64,000 nucleotides of DNA from Bryopsis sp. KO-2023 (GCA_030272585.1 BSYQ01000001.1:2728001-2792000), one strand, 5' to 3'. Counted from the first letter of the stretch, positions 42,160-54,129 are shown. Translations and numbers: made by a program. The notes: generated by a model from the sequence alone, not told the origin.

Positions 42160-45100
42160 ATGATCGACAGATCACGGCGGCTGCGCTTGTTCGCGGTGTT
42201 GATATTCTTTATCGCAAGTGATGCGTCGCCCGTATGTCCAGGTGCCTTTAATTTGTAGCTTTCCCTCCGTTTAACCTGGAAAATCAGATCACATGTGATA
42301 CTCTTTCAAAAGAGGCAGTAATACTTTCATTTTCTTCATTTATTCTTTCGAGGGTTCATGATCTCTTGAAAGTTTGTTTTTTTTGAAAGTGCTAGTTTTT
42401 CTGTTTCGGTGTTGGGCAGAAACGTTTCTGATTGAATTCCTCCCAACATCAAAATTGTGTTGGCACATCAGTGTGATATTTTTACGAACGGCAGTGATGT
42501 TTTCATTTTATTCATGTATTGTAGAATAAATGAACCCTGGCCATCACTGCTTTCTTAATGCCCAATAAAATGTTGAATTTTTAATTTGACGAGATGCAAT
42601 GGCTTGCAGAAAGACGGCGACTGCTGAGCGATTATGTAACCTACTTCGACAGCCTGCTTCGTGAAAAAAGTCTCCCATTCAGGTTGAACAATACAGTTGA
42701 TTCAGAAAATGGCGGATACAAATTAGGCTATAACACAGACGGCGCCAAACCAGCAGGTGCGGAATGAGGATTTTTTACTTTTTTATTTTTCTCTGCTTCC
42801 ATCAGGCCATATGGTGTTGAAATAATTTCCACGCAGGCAATACTTCTATTGTAGGGTTCACATTTAAATATGAAAAAAAAATAAAAAATAGCAAAGTTTC
42901 TTTTTCATATATTTTTTAGATTTTTCAACTTTTTTTAATTCTCTTTCTGGCGTTTCTATGCAATGGTTGCATTTCAGAAAGCAAGCAGCTTATTGGGCAG
43001 GCCTCCATGCTGTGGACTTTTTCGCATGCACACCTCAAGGAATACTCCACGGAGGAAGCAGATTATCTCAAAGCTGCCAAAGTGGGCTTCGATTTTATTT
43101 CCCAAAATTACCTCGATCCACAGTATGGTGGATATTATTGGGCCACAGACATGCAAGGAAACCCAACAGACAAGTCCAAATCTTTGCTGGACCAGCTGTA
43201 CGTCATAACAGCTTTCCTGCAATACCACAAGGCATCCAACGATTCTCAAGCTCTGCAAAAGTCGGTGGAGCTGTTCCGGTTGATAAATCAGAAGTTGAAA
43301 GACGATCAAGGGGGGCAGTTATTCGACATGTTCCAGCAAGATTGGACGATGGTAGGAAAACCTTTGGGTGGAGGTCCCAGAGGGACGATCGGCTTGACGT
43401 CCAACACATGTGTGGTATATTATATAGTTGCTTTGACCCATCTGTTTTCAGCGACGAAGGATCCGGAGGTGAAAAGTAGCTTGGAAAATGCCTTGGACAA
43501 GAATTTCGAGGAGTTTTTCCCAGAGGATCCATCTGGGACTGTTCAACACCGCTTGCCCGATTCAAGGATATATGGAAGGAAGCCAGCTGGTACTTATGGG
43601 AATGATCTTCAAGCGATAACTGCCAAGATTCAAGCTGAGGAGGCACTGGGGAGAACATTGGATTGGGAATTTTTTGATCGATACATCAGAAATGTAATGA
43701 CGCTGGGGACCAACAAGGACGGCGCCATTCTCCACCGGTTCTCGGAAATTCTGTGGTGGCCACAAGCTGAGTTTTTGACTGCCATTTCTTTGAGTGGGAA
43801 GCATAGGGGCGATCGCCTCTATCGAGATGAGCTCCTGAAAACACTCAGATTCTTGGAGTGCAGTTTGGTGGATTCTGAAACTGGGTTGTGGATGAGAAGT
43901 CCGTTTTCTAAGGGGAACCCACAAATGTTGATGAACGACTGGAAAACGGGCAGCCACACTGTGGGGGCGATCGTGGGGTTTGTGGAAGTGTTTGGAAATG
44001 CTGCTGGGAGCATGGCCGGTGGGAAGGAAAGCACTCCTGACAGTAATGGAAGAGTGAATAGTGGATACCAAATCCGGAGGCCCGTGGATATACGTGAGTT
44101 TTCTGTTTTGCTACCCTCCAAAAACAAACTAAAAACGAGCTAAAAAAAAAAAAAAAAAGCTAAAAGCGGCCATCGAATGTTGATCCCATTCCCACTTTGC
44201 ACCAGAAATGCAACAAGCAATGCAAAAAAAAGAAAGAGAAATTGATGCTGTAATGTGGGAAGCTTTGCCGTCGTTGTTTTGTGGGGTGGGGGTGGGTGGG
44301 TTGAGCTGTCCAATTATTTTTGCTTGGTATGTTTGGATGATTCAGGGGGATTGCACTTTGAGAAGCCTCCAACGGGTGGTCGATCTGTGAAAGAAGCCAA
44401 CTACCCATTGTCCATGCGTCACTTTGTTCGGGCTGATGGGCCCAATTTGTATTTGGGGAAAAGCAAGTATTTCGTGACTGGATTCACAACATATCAGTTG
44501 GTCGCCCGGTCTGCATGGTTTCATGGCAGAAGCCAAGTAAGATCCCCACTATTTTTATTTCTTTTGCTTAGGTTTTTTTTGGCAGTTGGTGAGAAACAGC
44601 TATTGGTGCAGTTTGGTTCCATGGATGGAACATTTTTTCAGGAGCTGAATTTGACCCAATTTTTGGGTTAGCAAATAATGTTACGACAGTTATGCACACG
44701 AACAGTGAAAATTTGGACCTCCATATTTCGAGATCCTTCTGCAAAAAATGTTTCTTTGTTTTTTTTTGAAGGTCCTTCAAAGTTTCTGGGATATGCAAGA
44801 TATGGGTGTGAACACAGTCCGAGTATACGCTTATTCAGACGGACTGCACTGGAATGCGATCCAGCCCATGGCTGGCTATTTGGATGGCATGATGCTGGAG
44901 TAAGATCAGTCAGATACCTTTCAAACTCAGTCTGTTCATTTTACACTGCTGGTCGGTCCGTTTCATCAGAGATTTTAGATCCTTTAAGAAAACATTTTAG
45001 CTGACCTCATGAGAAAGTATAAAAGCCATGGCCTCCGCCACATCTCAACTGGATTTTTGCAGTCTTTTTCTTTGTTTTGGACACCCCAATGCAAGCCTCA

Positions 45101-46946
45101 CATTTGTATGGGCAAATTAACGGAAGGGTGTAGTTGGCAGAAAGTCAGCTGAGCAGGGATGTGATCGGTTGTGTAGCGAAGGCCTGGACTACGTAATGGG
45201 ACTTGCTCGAGAGCATGACATGCGGATCATTTTCACTCTGACCGGCTTGATTTCAGGATTTGGAGGAATGGAGCAGTACGCTCAGTGGATGAATCGTACC
45301 TCTGTGACTGACTTTTACACCGATGAAACCATCAAGGTATTTGCAGAGATAACACGTGGGTGTGTTGGTTTTCTGAGCGTATAGGAAAACATGTCAGTGT
45401 TGTGAAAAGTAGCTTTTCTTAGCTTGTTGTTTCTGGCTGCAGGGCATGTTCAAGGATTATATATGTGCAATTGTTACCAGAAAGAACTCAAAGACGGGGG
45501 TGCGATATTTTGACGATCCCACAATATTGGCTTGGGACCTTGCCACCAGGCCAAGAGACCCTGGACATCCAGACAGTGAGAGTTTGCAGGTGGGCCATGC
45601 CCTCATTGAAAGCCAGTTGTAATTTGTGGAGCTCTCCTGCGTCCTTTCTAAAATACAGCTGCCATGGTGGAGCAGTATCTGCGACAAATTCCCTCACCGT
45701 GAGAGTGAATTTGGCTGTTCTCTTGTGTTTTCTTTTGCAGGCATGGATTGTTGAAATGGCTGCATACGTGAAATCATTGGATCCCAACCATCTGGTGATG
45801 GTCGGCTTGGAGGGCTTCTTCGGAGAATCCACTCCAAAATACCACCATGCAAACCCTTACACCAACAGCAGAGGCGTGCTGGGGACTCGGCACAACGAAA
45901 CCGGCCCGCAGTACTATGGCTACGATGCCGTTTGTGAAGGCACCAACTTTGTGAAAAACCACGAAGCCAAAAATGTTGATCTAGCTTCTGCAGGACTGTT
46001 TCCCAGCTTGTGGACTTCATGCAATGAGACCTGCACACTGGATTTTGTGAGAACCTGGGTAGGTCCATGTTTCAAAAACAGGGGTGCTTCTTACATGCAA
46101 GAGGAACATTCCCCCCCTCCACCCCCCCCCGAAAAAAACAATAAATAAAAAAAGACATTCAGTGGTTGCTGTTGATTGGGGGTTGTTTTCAGGTGAGAAG
46201 TCATTTGGAGGCAAGCCAAGTGCTGGGGAAACCATTCTTGCTCTCCGAAATGGCTGTTGCAAAACCCATCCGCACAAGGAACAGGATTTACAAAGCCGTC
46301 TTTGATGAGCTTCATGCGGCCGCCCAAGAAGGACACTACGTTGCAGGTACAAAACTTTTCTCGAGGAGAATCAAAGAAAAAAAAGACTAATAGCCATTGC
46401 TTTGACACCCATTCGATCCCAGCAGTTTGAACGAGATGAGAAGGAGCGGGCACACTTTTTCAGAAAGGCTGACTTTCCTGAAATTTACTTCTGTTGAGCT
46501 TGCTGTGAAGTAGACAGCGGGGTGTGTGTGCATAGGTAGCCTGGTGTGGACTGTTGCTGCTGGGACCTTCCCTGACTTTGATGGCTACAGTGTCTACAGA
46601 AACAACAGGACAGCTGTCTATCTCCCCAAGCCCCCAGTCAAAGTGCAAACTTATATAAAGGTAAACAAAATAGAAAATCCGAGAGGGAGGCGGTGGTACT
46701 TGTCCAAGAATAAGAAATGTGGTTATTTGAAAAACAAACTCGAAAACCTCAGATTAGTAGTTTTTCAACAGGAAATTTATGTTCGCAACGCAGGATGCCG
46801 GGAATCTAACCATGTTAAACAGCGGGGAGCTGTTGGCCTGCATCGATTCTCGTTTGGCTGAAAGAGATAAGGAGGAGAGTGCCAGCATTCTTCCTGAGCT
46901 TTTCACAGACCATGCAAAAGAGCTGGGAACACTGGAGGGATATTGA
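42160..46946 (+). CDS. Secreted fusion: AGE-superfamily sugar 2-epimerase domain + GH5 mannanase-like domain
   Basis: Eleven exons: 42160-42231, 42594-42756, 42978-44093, 44346-44536, 44772-44899, 45177-45336, 45443-45589, 45741-46058, 46193-46346, 46536-46660, 46794-46946. The sum is 2727 bp, 908 residues, with every phase matching. A signal peptide (RLRLFAVLIFFIASDASP) is followed by an (alpha/alpha)6-type epimerase domain, residues about 25-430: ENGGYKLGYN, SMLWTFSHAH, DPQYGGYYWATD, NTCVVYYIVALTHLF, WWPQAEFL, SHTVGAIVGF. A GH5 domain (about 470-900) follows: FVRADGPNLYLGKSKYFV, FWDMQDMGVNTVRVYAY, DPTILAWDLATRPR, KPFLLSEMA. The expected acid/base Glu of the GH5 domain is Arg646; the nucleophile-position Glu784 remains. 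In the epimerase domain the usual GHDIE is GNDLQ (287-290 is NDLQ). Mannobiose 2-epimerase plus mannanase would be a logical pathway fusion, but the changes suggest a binding or regulatory role. Confidence 0.85.
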
Positions 46947-47900
46947 TTGATCGATCGATTTCACCAGAATACAGGGAGCGCAGCTGTTGTGGTGTTGTCC
47001 ACAGCTTCCATTCTTTATTCGCTGTTTTTCAAGGTTTTTTATGTTACTTTTTAGTTCCAGTTAAAAATGATCAATGTAATTGAAAAATCGGGGCCTCCCC
47101 ACCTGCAGAGAGTGAAGAAATAACGATTGCAGTTCGAGTGTGGATTGTGCAACCACCTGTTCGAGACGGACTTGACCTGGTAGAGACCAATTGTTACAAG
47201 TGGATTATGATGTGTGGAAAGAGGTTTGGTTGCAGAAGGTATGACATTGACATCAATCTTATGTTTTCTTTTGGGAAGGAGTTTTGTAGTTGTGACTAGG
47301 ACTGTAAGGACTGAGAGCTGCCATCCTATCGAATATTTTTGCATAATCACAACACGAAATCGACTTGCGTCCGCCTGCTAGGAAAATCCTCTCGCTTTCC
47401 TCCAGGCCTCTGCGCGCGGAAAAAAAAAGCAACGCCCGCCAGAAGCAAACAAAACACTCCACGCAGGCGATTGCAAAGGAAAGCAATCTGTGCAAAAAAA
47501 TCACCTTACCCCTACATTATCGTTTTGATCCGTTCGCAAATTTCAGTAATCAACCGAAATTAAGGCCGATTATCTCCTTCTGGATTGTTCTGGAAGAGCG
47601 TGCGCAGCTCCACGTCACCCCCTTGGCGCCCTTTTTAAGTCGAGCCGCCAACCTCCAAACACCGCGGTTTATTTTTTCTGGCCGCTTTGATTTTTTTTTT
47701 CTATCCGTCCCTGTCCGGCTTTTTTTTTTCTGCCCGCCATGTTACGCGAGGAATTTTTTTCTTCACCCCAGCTCTCTTCTTCAAAAACAAGCACAGTTTC
47801 ATAAGTCTCCTTTGTTTCTTCCGGTTGGAAGCGTCACTGGTTTAAGTTTCAGTAAGAGGGTGCGGTTGCTCCTCATCAGGCTTATCTCGCCTTTAAGACT
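46947..47900. other. Intergenic, no gene recognised
   Basis: 3' flank of the fusion gene. An open frame at 47365-47907 (+) is rich in Phe, Ser and Arg with no motif and is probably not coding. Confidence 0.45.
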
Positions 47901-48450
47901 TATCTAAGGCCACGAGTGCCAAGGGGTTTCTTTGCATGTTGCTTTCTTCCCTTAAATAAAGAAAGGGGTCCATCACACTTACCGGGTGATCGGAGGGATC
48001 GTGCCCCTCGGGCTTCTTGTTGTCTCTGTTTTGAGTGTCGGGTGTTCTATTTTCACTTTGGGGGCGTTGTCCTCTTGGGCGGGACTTATCCAGCGGGACA
48101 GGCTTGGATCGCTACGCTGGCATCCTTTGTTATATCTAACAGATGGGTGCCTTTCGGATGGAAGGGTGTTTGCGCCAGCTACATTTTGCGTATGGGTGCC
48201 CGTCTCGGGCGTTCTGATATTGGTTGTATTTTCAGGCGGGAAGGCCCCGCTCTCGCGTTTCTGTCATCAGTTTTTGGCATCCTGTGGCTGGGTGTGGACG
48301 ACGGCCCCGATCCAGGCCCGGGCCGGGTCTGGATCTTTGTGGCGGGTTATCCTTATTGCTGTCGAGTTTTTTTTCCCAGGTGGTCGAAGACAACAAGGAT
48401 GTGGCGCTGGATCCGTAACGGGTTAAACCTTTCTTTCCCGGCGCGGAAAC
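47901..48450. other. GC-rich island with overlapping open frames, identity unknown
   Basis: This stretch is clearly more GC-rich than its flanks and is open in two plus-strand frames at once (47916-48575 and 47986-48426), neither with an ATG start or a known motif. A good acceptor (TTTCCCAG) at about 48380 leads into a short frame ending VVEDNKDVALDP-stop at 48418, which could be the last exon of a small gene. It could equally be the promoter and first exon of a gene, or a piece of an unrecognised repeat. Confidence 0.3.
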
Positions 48451-50008
48451 TCTTTGAAGCTGGATCTGGTTCCAGCTGGTGGTTAAGACTTTGGGATCTT
48501 TTTTTGCTGGCTATCTTGTTGAACTTAGAGAGAGGTTTTACCAAGTCTAGCTTTTTGGCTGTATTTGTCAGATAGGAACAGGCCTTCTTGGAAATCTGAG
48601 GAAGCTTGCTGTTTAACATGGAAGGCATGTAAAGGGTTGCTGAGGTCTGACCCCAGGCCACTGTATTGTCTATTGTATTCCAAACAATCATCCCTATTTG
48701 AATCAACACAAACTCCAGCTTTCCAAGAAACTTTTGGAAGAAATGAAAAGCAGCACTGTGTGTTTTTTTGGATTAACCACAGTGGGTTTTTCCTTTGATC
48801 TGCCAATCCACATTTCATGACTGGACAAGGAGATAAGACTGTGTCTTCCTCGTATCATTCCAACTTTCAGAATATCCGTTTTCGTTCGACAAGAATAGAC
48901 TTCTGTGGTGAAGTCTAATTTCCCCTGGTCTTAACCCTAAATCATATCATATCTGGGGACACATCCGGACCTCTGGTCGAATATGAATGTACAGAAGGAA
49001 GCATTTAATTTGATGAGGGGTATCTTGTCGCCCGTTTCGATAAAGACGATTTATTTCATCTTCTCGGTTGAAAAATCAAGGACAGTAAAGAAGTCCGATT
49101 CTCTATTCACTCTCTCAGATTGATTTGATATGCCAAAACTTATTTTGTATGTGAAAAGGAATTGTGCCAACAGCATCCTTTTCTTTTTCTTTTTTCTCAA
49201 AATCACTGGCTCCAGCCATACAGCAGCAGAACTCACACACATTGCCGACTAGAAATCTTGCTCTGCTTACAAAAAACATAAAAATCCGTGGGGTTTTTTC
49301 TTTAAATTATATATCTTTCTTCTCTCTTCCCAGAAATATCCAGAAACTTAATTTTCCACAAAACCTCGGCAGGTTGTATTTTCTTTTCCAACTCTCTTTT
49401 TCTCTCTCGTTTCCTCTCTCGTTTCCTCTCTCCCTTCCCTAAATTTTGAATTAAATTCAACTCCCAATGTGGTCATTGATTCAACATCTCAAATTGCCTC
49501 TCCACTCTCAACCCCCTCTCCCCCCCCCCCCAAAAAAAAAAAAAAAAGAGCACGAACTCCTCTCAGCTTTTAACCAATACAAGACAGTGGTATCTTGCGA
49601 TTCTCCTTGAGTGGCTTTTTTTTTCTTAAATCAACCCTCTTCATATGGTCTTAGTTTTTTTCTCCTCCTTTTCTTGGGGGGGCTAAAACGTAGATCTCAT
49701 TTGTTCACTCCGGGGAAAAAAAAAAAAACAGGTTTTCGGTTAGTAATTCCCACAGAAAAAAAAGCGAAATGAAAAAAGTCGTTTCTGTCCGCCCTGAAAC
49801 AGGGCCCCATTTTTTTTTTCCATTCACTCCTAACACTCCATGCTCTCTATCTCTCTTTTTCACTCTCTCACTCTTTCTCACTTTTTCTCACTCTAAAAAG
49901 CACAACATCACTCACACTCACGCTCACACTCAACAAGACAAACTGACCAAAAGCAAAAAAAAATTGGTGTAAGATAAATAAAAAGGAAACCATCCCCCCC
50001 CTCTTTTT
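48451..50008. other. Intergenic, low complexity, no gene recognised
   Basis: Pyrimidine-rich and homopolymer-rich. It includes a C12/A15 junction at about 49519-49547, CTCTCGTTTC-type short tandem units near 49400-49435, and CTCACT-type repeats near 49855-49925. It holds the 3' flank of the serine decarboxylase gene. Confidence 0.45.
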
Positions 50009-52425
50009 CTATTCCTCCTCTTCCTCGTCACTCTTGGCTTGCAAAATCATTTTCTGAGTGCTCAACTTGGCCATTTTCGCGCGGCTCTCGATTAAGGCCA
50101 AAACGAACTGCTCCAATTTCTCAATGGTGATGTTGGGCATCACCACCACATGGGCTATGTCCTTTTCGCAGGCCAACTGCCATTTTCTAACGAAAGCCTC
50201 TTCTTGGGGCCTCTCAAACACCACCGTGCACGACAAGTCATTGAGCATGCATTTCACCCCGGCCTGGCTCAGCAGAGTCTTCAGCAAATGCGCATTTCGG
50301 AGACATTTCTCCACATCTTTTCGCATGCCGGAGTAGCCTTTCTTCGCCAAAGTATACCAAAGGAAAACAGATGCATGCCCATTTCTGGACCCCATGATGG
50401 TTGCATCTCTCGAGTTGATGTATTCGATGTCGCTGGAGAGGGCCTCCACGTATCTAAGCCTGGTGATAACTACTCCGCAAGGGACGGGGGCTCCGACGAA
50501 TTTGTGGCCAGACACAGAAACGGAGCCGATTGGCTTCTTGAACGTTACCATGGGTGATTTTTTGACAAATGGAATCTGCGAAACAGGAAAAAAAAGCACA
50601 AGAGATCTTCAAACACTGGAGCAAGATCATTCAGGAGATCGACCAGAAATGTCCCTTCCTCCTTTTCTCTTCCCCCCTCCCCCCCCCAAAAAAAACAAAA
50701 AAACACAGCTACTCCACAAGACTTTATTAGGGAGCAACCCCTACATTTAACAAAAATGGGGGAAAAAAAGCAGCCCCCATCCCAAAAAATCCGAACAGTT
50801 GGTTCCGCAAAGTCACTGTGCATGAAAACACGGCTTCCGGAAAAAAAAAGCAACACACTGCCTGGCTTACCATGAGACCAAACAAAGCTCCATCACAATG
50901 AATATAAAATCGGTCCTCGGTGTAGCCAACTCTTGCAAGAATATCTAGGATGCGGTCCAGATCATCGACTGCCCCTTTCACAGTGGTTCCAATGTTGACG
51001 TTGAGAATCGCAGGCTTGTCGCTGTTGTGCCTTAGCCGCTCCTCCAAAGCATCGTAACTGATTTCACCGGTCTCCAGCGTGGGGATCTTTTCGGTTTCGA
51101 GTCTATACATCCGACCGGCTTTGAAAACGGAGTAGTGGGACTCGGCAGATGCATATAAAACACCTTTAATAAGGAAGCAGCAAACATGGAGTTCAAAAAT
51201 TTCGGCAAATCAAGCTAAACAGAAAATTAATTTTGATTTTGATTTTGTTCCACCTATTTTTTTTTTTGGGGGGGGGAGGAGGGGGTTCAGAAAGAGTGAT
51301 ATAGAGAATGATTTGAAAGGCACACTCACCATCAGGTAAGTTTTCCCTGCCGACCAAGATTCCATGCAGGTTGCCCTCCGTTCCACAGTTGGTGATATAA
51401 CCCCAGAAGTCTTTCACTTCGATTTCCCACAGCTTTGCAAACCACTCCAGCACCCCAACCTATGATCAAAAGGAAAAACCCTCAGACGTCGAAATATGGC
51501 ACCTGCTCGATGACTCGTTCTTTATATTTATATAATCAACTTCTCAAATTCCATGCCTGATTGTTGGAAAAGAAAACCATTTTTGCTTCAAAAACGGACC
51601 TCGAATTCTCGAGAGTGCACGCCATAGTTGCTTTCAATAAAGGGATCCCCCAAGTTGTTGATGCTGTAGTCTGTCAAACCCTTCAATGCCCCGAAGTCGA
51701 AATCCAAGTTGTAAGGATATCCCATGTGGAATTTCGACCTCTCGGCAAGCTTTGCCTCGAAGTTGAAGATGATTTGGTCGATTTTCTGAATCCTCTCCTG
51801 CAGCACCCATGGAGCATTTCAAACACTGCCAAACGAAGTATCGCCTCCACTAGGATATCCAATGAACTCAAGAATCCGTATGATCAACACTGATCCTGGG
51901 CTCACTTATTTGCTTCTTTCTTTTATGATCAGTTTCTTCATGGCTGTTTTCAATCATATACATATATTGGCAGAAAAACATCCTTTTATAATTATTATAA
52001 TATGATTCCTGGCAAATCACCAAAAAATCCTTAAGGGTCTAATTGGGTTCTTGTTTTTAAAATTGGGGGGGGGGGGTCGGTGCAAGGTCCCTGATCATTG
52101 GAGAATTGGGTTGCTGTTTTCCAACCCCTCTCTTTTGAGGTTGCATCATTTTTCTGAGCACGAATTAGAGGGGGAGCAGGAACCGCACCTTCTTCGACAT
52201 AGTTTGGTCAGGCTCCTCAAGGGGAATTGGTTTGGCTTCGTACTGAATGGCGGATCCGGAAAACGGCACCGCTTGGTAAGGCGCGACGGGAACCTGTCTG
52301 TGAGGATCTTCCGCCAGGAGCTTTTCTTGTTTCGCAGCTTGTTTCAAAGCATCGAGTTCCAACGGGACCTCGTTCAGAGATATGCGCTCCAGCGCTCGAT
52401 CGATGCTCCCCTCAACCGCTGCCAT
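50009..52425 (-). CDS. SDC: L-serine decarboxylase (PLP, group II), plant type
   Basis: It converts serine to ethanolamine and CO2, feeding phosphatidylethanolamine and choline synthesis. Exons are 52425-52189, 51797-51600, 51459-51330, 51163-50871 and 50575-50009. Phases agree, giving 474 residues. The protein follows plant SDC closely: [60 protein letters not shown] (PLP-stacking His), [30 protein letters not shown] (Asp binding the PLP ring), and [11 protein letters not shown] with the Schiff-base Lys311. The acidic tail (KSDEEEEE) is extra. Older annotations call this family histidine decarboxylase; sequence identity favours serine. There is no targeting signal, so it is probably cytosolic. 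It is head to head with the small membrane-protein gene. Confidence 0.95.
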
Positions 52426-52780
52426 TTCGTCCGTTCGCTAGGACCACAAATCAATCTGTTTCAACGCTTTTGGTTGAAGTTTGTCACGCGTTTTCTTCTG
52501 GGTGTATTGAGCAGGCTGGATGCACAAAAGTTGTGGAGAAGCCGAGAAATCAATTCTTGTAGCTCTGCGCGCGAGGTTACGTAATCATATTTTGATCATG
52601 ATTGTCCACTCGGATGCATAACCTCGGACAACCTTGGAGCCTTTATGACGGGTGGCCCAGTCCAGCTCAAGAATGAATTCCACTGAGGTGTAAAAAAGGG
52701 CATTCCGTCGAAAATCTGTGGTGGCAGCGAGGTCCGGCTCCCTCTCCATTCTTTCCTACCCCCCCCCCCCTCGCTTGCTC
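52426..52780. promoter_or_regulatory. Divergent promoter region SDC / small membrane protein
   Basis: The start-to-start gap is 355 bp. No defined core motif was recognised; the call rests on arrangement. Confidence 0.5.
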
Positions 52781-54129
52781 ATGAACGACGAGCCATTGTC
52801 TTTCAAAGACGAACTTTGGCGATACAGCATCGCTGCTGGGAGTGTGCTGGCGTCCATCGGAATCGTCGCCCTCACTGTTGCTGCAGGTAAGTCGTGCTGC
52901 AAAAAATCGAAAATGTGGAAAGAAAAAAAAAGTTCTTCAGCTTCTTCTAAGGATGTTTGTTTTTTCGTTCCACATGGAGCAGGTTGGTATTTGATGTGGG
53001 TTACAACTCTGCGGAAAATGAAGCTTGTTAAGGAATTGAGAGGATTAAATCGGTAGGTTTTCGGTGGTTTTTGTGGAGCTAAGTTTCAAGTCTCGAAACA
53101 AATTGCTTTTCTGAAGTGCAAGTGGTGATCGATCATGGCCATGGAACATGCAAAACACAGCTCCACAAGGAATGCTCATGCACAGATCGTTTTGATGCAT
53201 TAGAACAAATAAAATCTTTATCTGAAATTTATTTTGTATATCGATTTCTTGTAGCGTATACTATGGCATCTAAAAAATAATCTTACACTTATCCTATTTT
53301 CACCGTTCCTCTCGAATTTTGTACATATTGATTGAGTCATCCATGGTTAGTTGTGATTGAGCATCGAATCTTCAGACTCAATAGATTCATCCAGCCTTAT
53401 TTCAATGGCAACTTTTGTAACGAAGTGGAGCAATCCTCCAGCATGCAAATAAAAATCTGGATTTCTGGTTTCACAGGAGGTTAGATGAAAAACAACGAAA
53501 GGAGTTGGATGAAGAAATCGAGAGGGTCAAGGTGACTTGGGCTGTGCAAAAAAAACCACACACCCACACTCGGGGTCTCTTTGAGATCCATCTGCAATTA
53601 TTCTTATTATTTAATTAGTTAGTTTTTTTTTTTTGGGGGGGGGGGGGCACAAAGCGATGCATGCAGTCACTGTTTAAAGACAGAAACGCGTGTAATCGCT
53701 CAGGATCGGTGCGTTTCCAGGTTTCATGAGTAAAGCTTTCGACTGTTTTTTTTTCTTTTTTTTTAGATGCAACATCGAAGAGCTCCAAATCGTCGAGTGA
53801 GTCCAAGCATATCCCCACAATAACACCAGGTTTTAAAAGCAAGGGGAAGAGAGAGGAAAAACAAAAGAAGCAAAAATACGATTAGAAAAGAATGGGACCC
53901 TTGTTCAGTAATCAACAGGCTGCTTGTGGGGGAACTCACACACGAGGCGTTTTTTTTACATATAATCCTGTTTGGGATGGTGTACCATATGCAAGTTTCA
54001 GTACGATATTTTGTGTATCGCTGTTTTAATGAGAAAATTCGAGTTACCCTCGCCGCAGTCTTGTCAGACAAGAAGTCTTCTGGAGTGGACATGAGCCTTC
54101 CCAAGTTCTATCAGTCTGTTGTGGTTTAG
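52781..54129 (+). CDS. Small single-pass membrane protein, 3' exons provisional
   Basis: Exons 52781-52886, 52983-53052 and 53477-53531 join in phase to give MNDEPLSFKDELWRYSIAAG, a hydrophobic helix (VLASIGIVALTVAAGWYLMW), then a charged helix (KLVKELRGLNRR ... KQRKELDEEIERVK). The 3' part is less sure. One phase-correct path uses an acceptor near 53780 and a donor GTGAGT at 53797, then an exon from about 54058 ending at 54129 (LSDKKSSGVDMSLPKFYQSVVV). No family was recognised. The short N-terminus, one membrane helix and amphipathic coil recall small organelle-membrane subunits. An open segment at about 54350-54484 could be another exon or another gene. Confidence 0.6.

Noticed and set aside
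47365-47907. 180-codon plus-strand ORF
   Set aside because: Phe/Ser/Arg-rich low-complexity translation without motifs, and the DNA is pyrimidine-run intergenic sequence.
47960-48060. Possible U1 snRNA: CACTTACCGGG followed by GATC-containing hairpins
   Set aside because: The 5' end resembles the U1 splice-site-pairing sequence, but the stem-loop I U1-70K loop and an Sm site (AUUUUUG-type) at the right distance were not found.
52225-52584. Plus-strand ORFs over the first serine decarboxylase exon
   Set aside because: Antisense shadows of the SDC start exon; no motif, and the minus-strand model is phase-verified.
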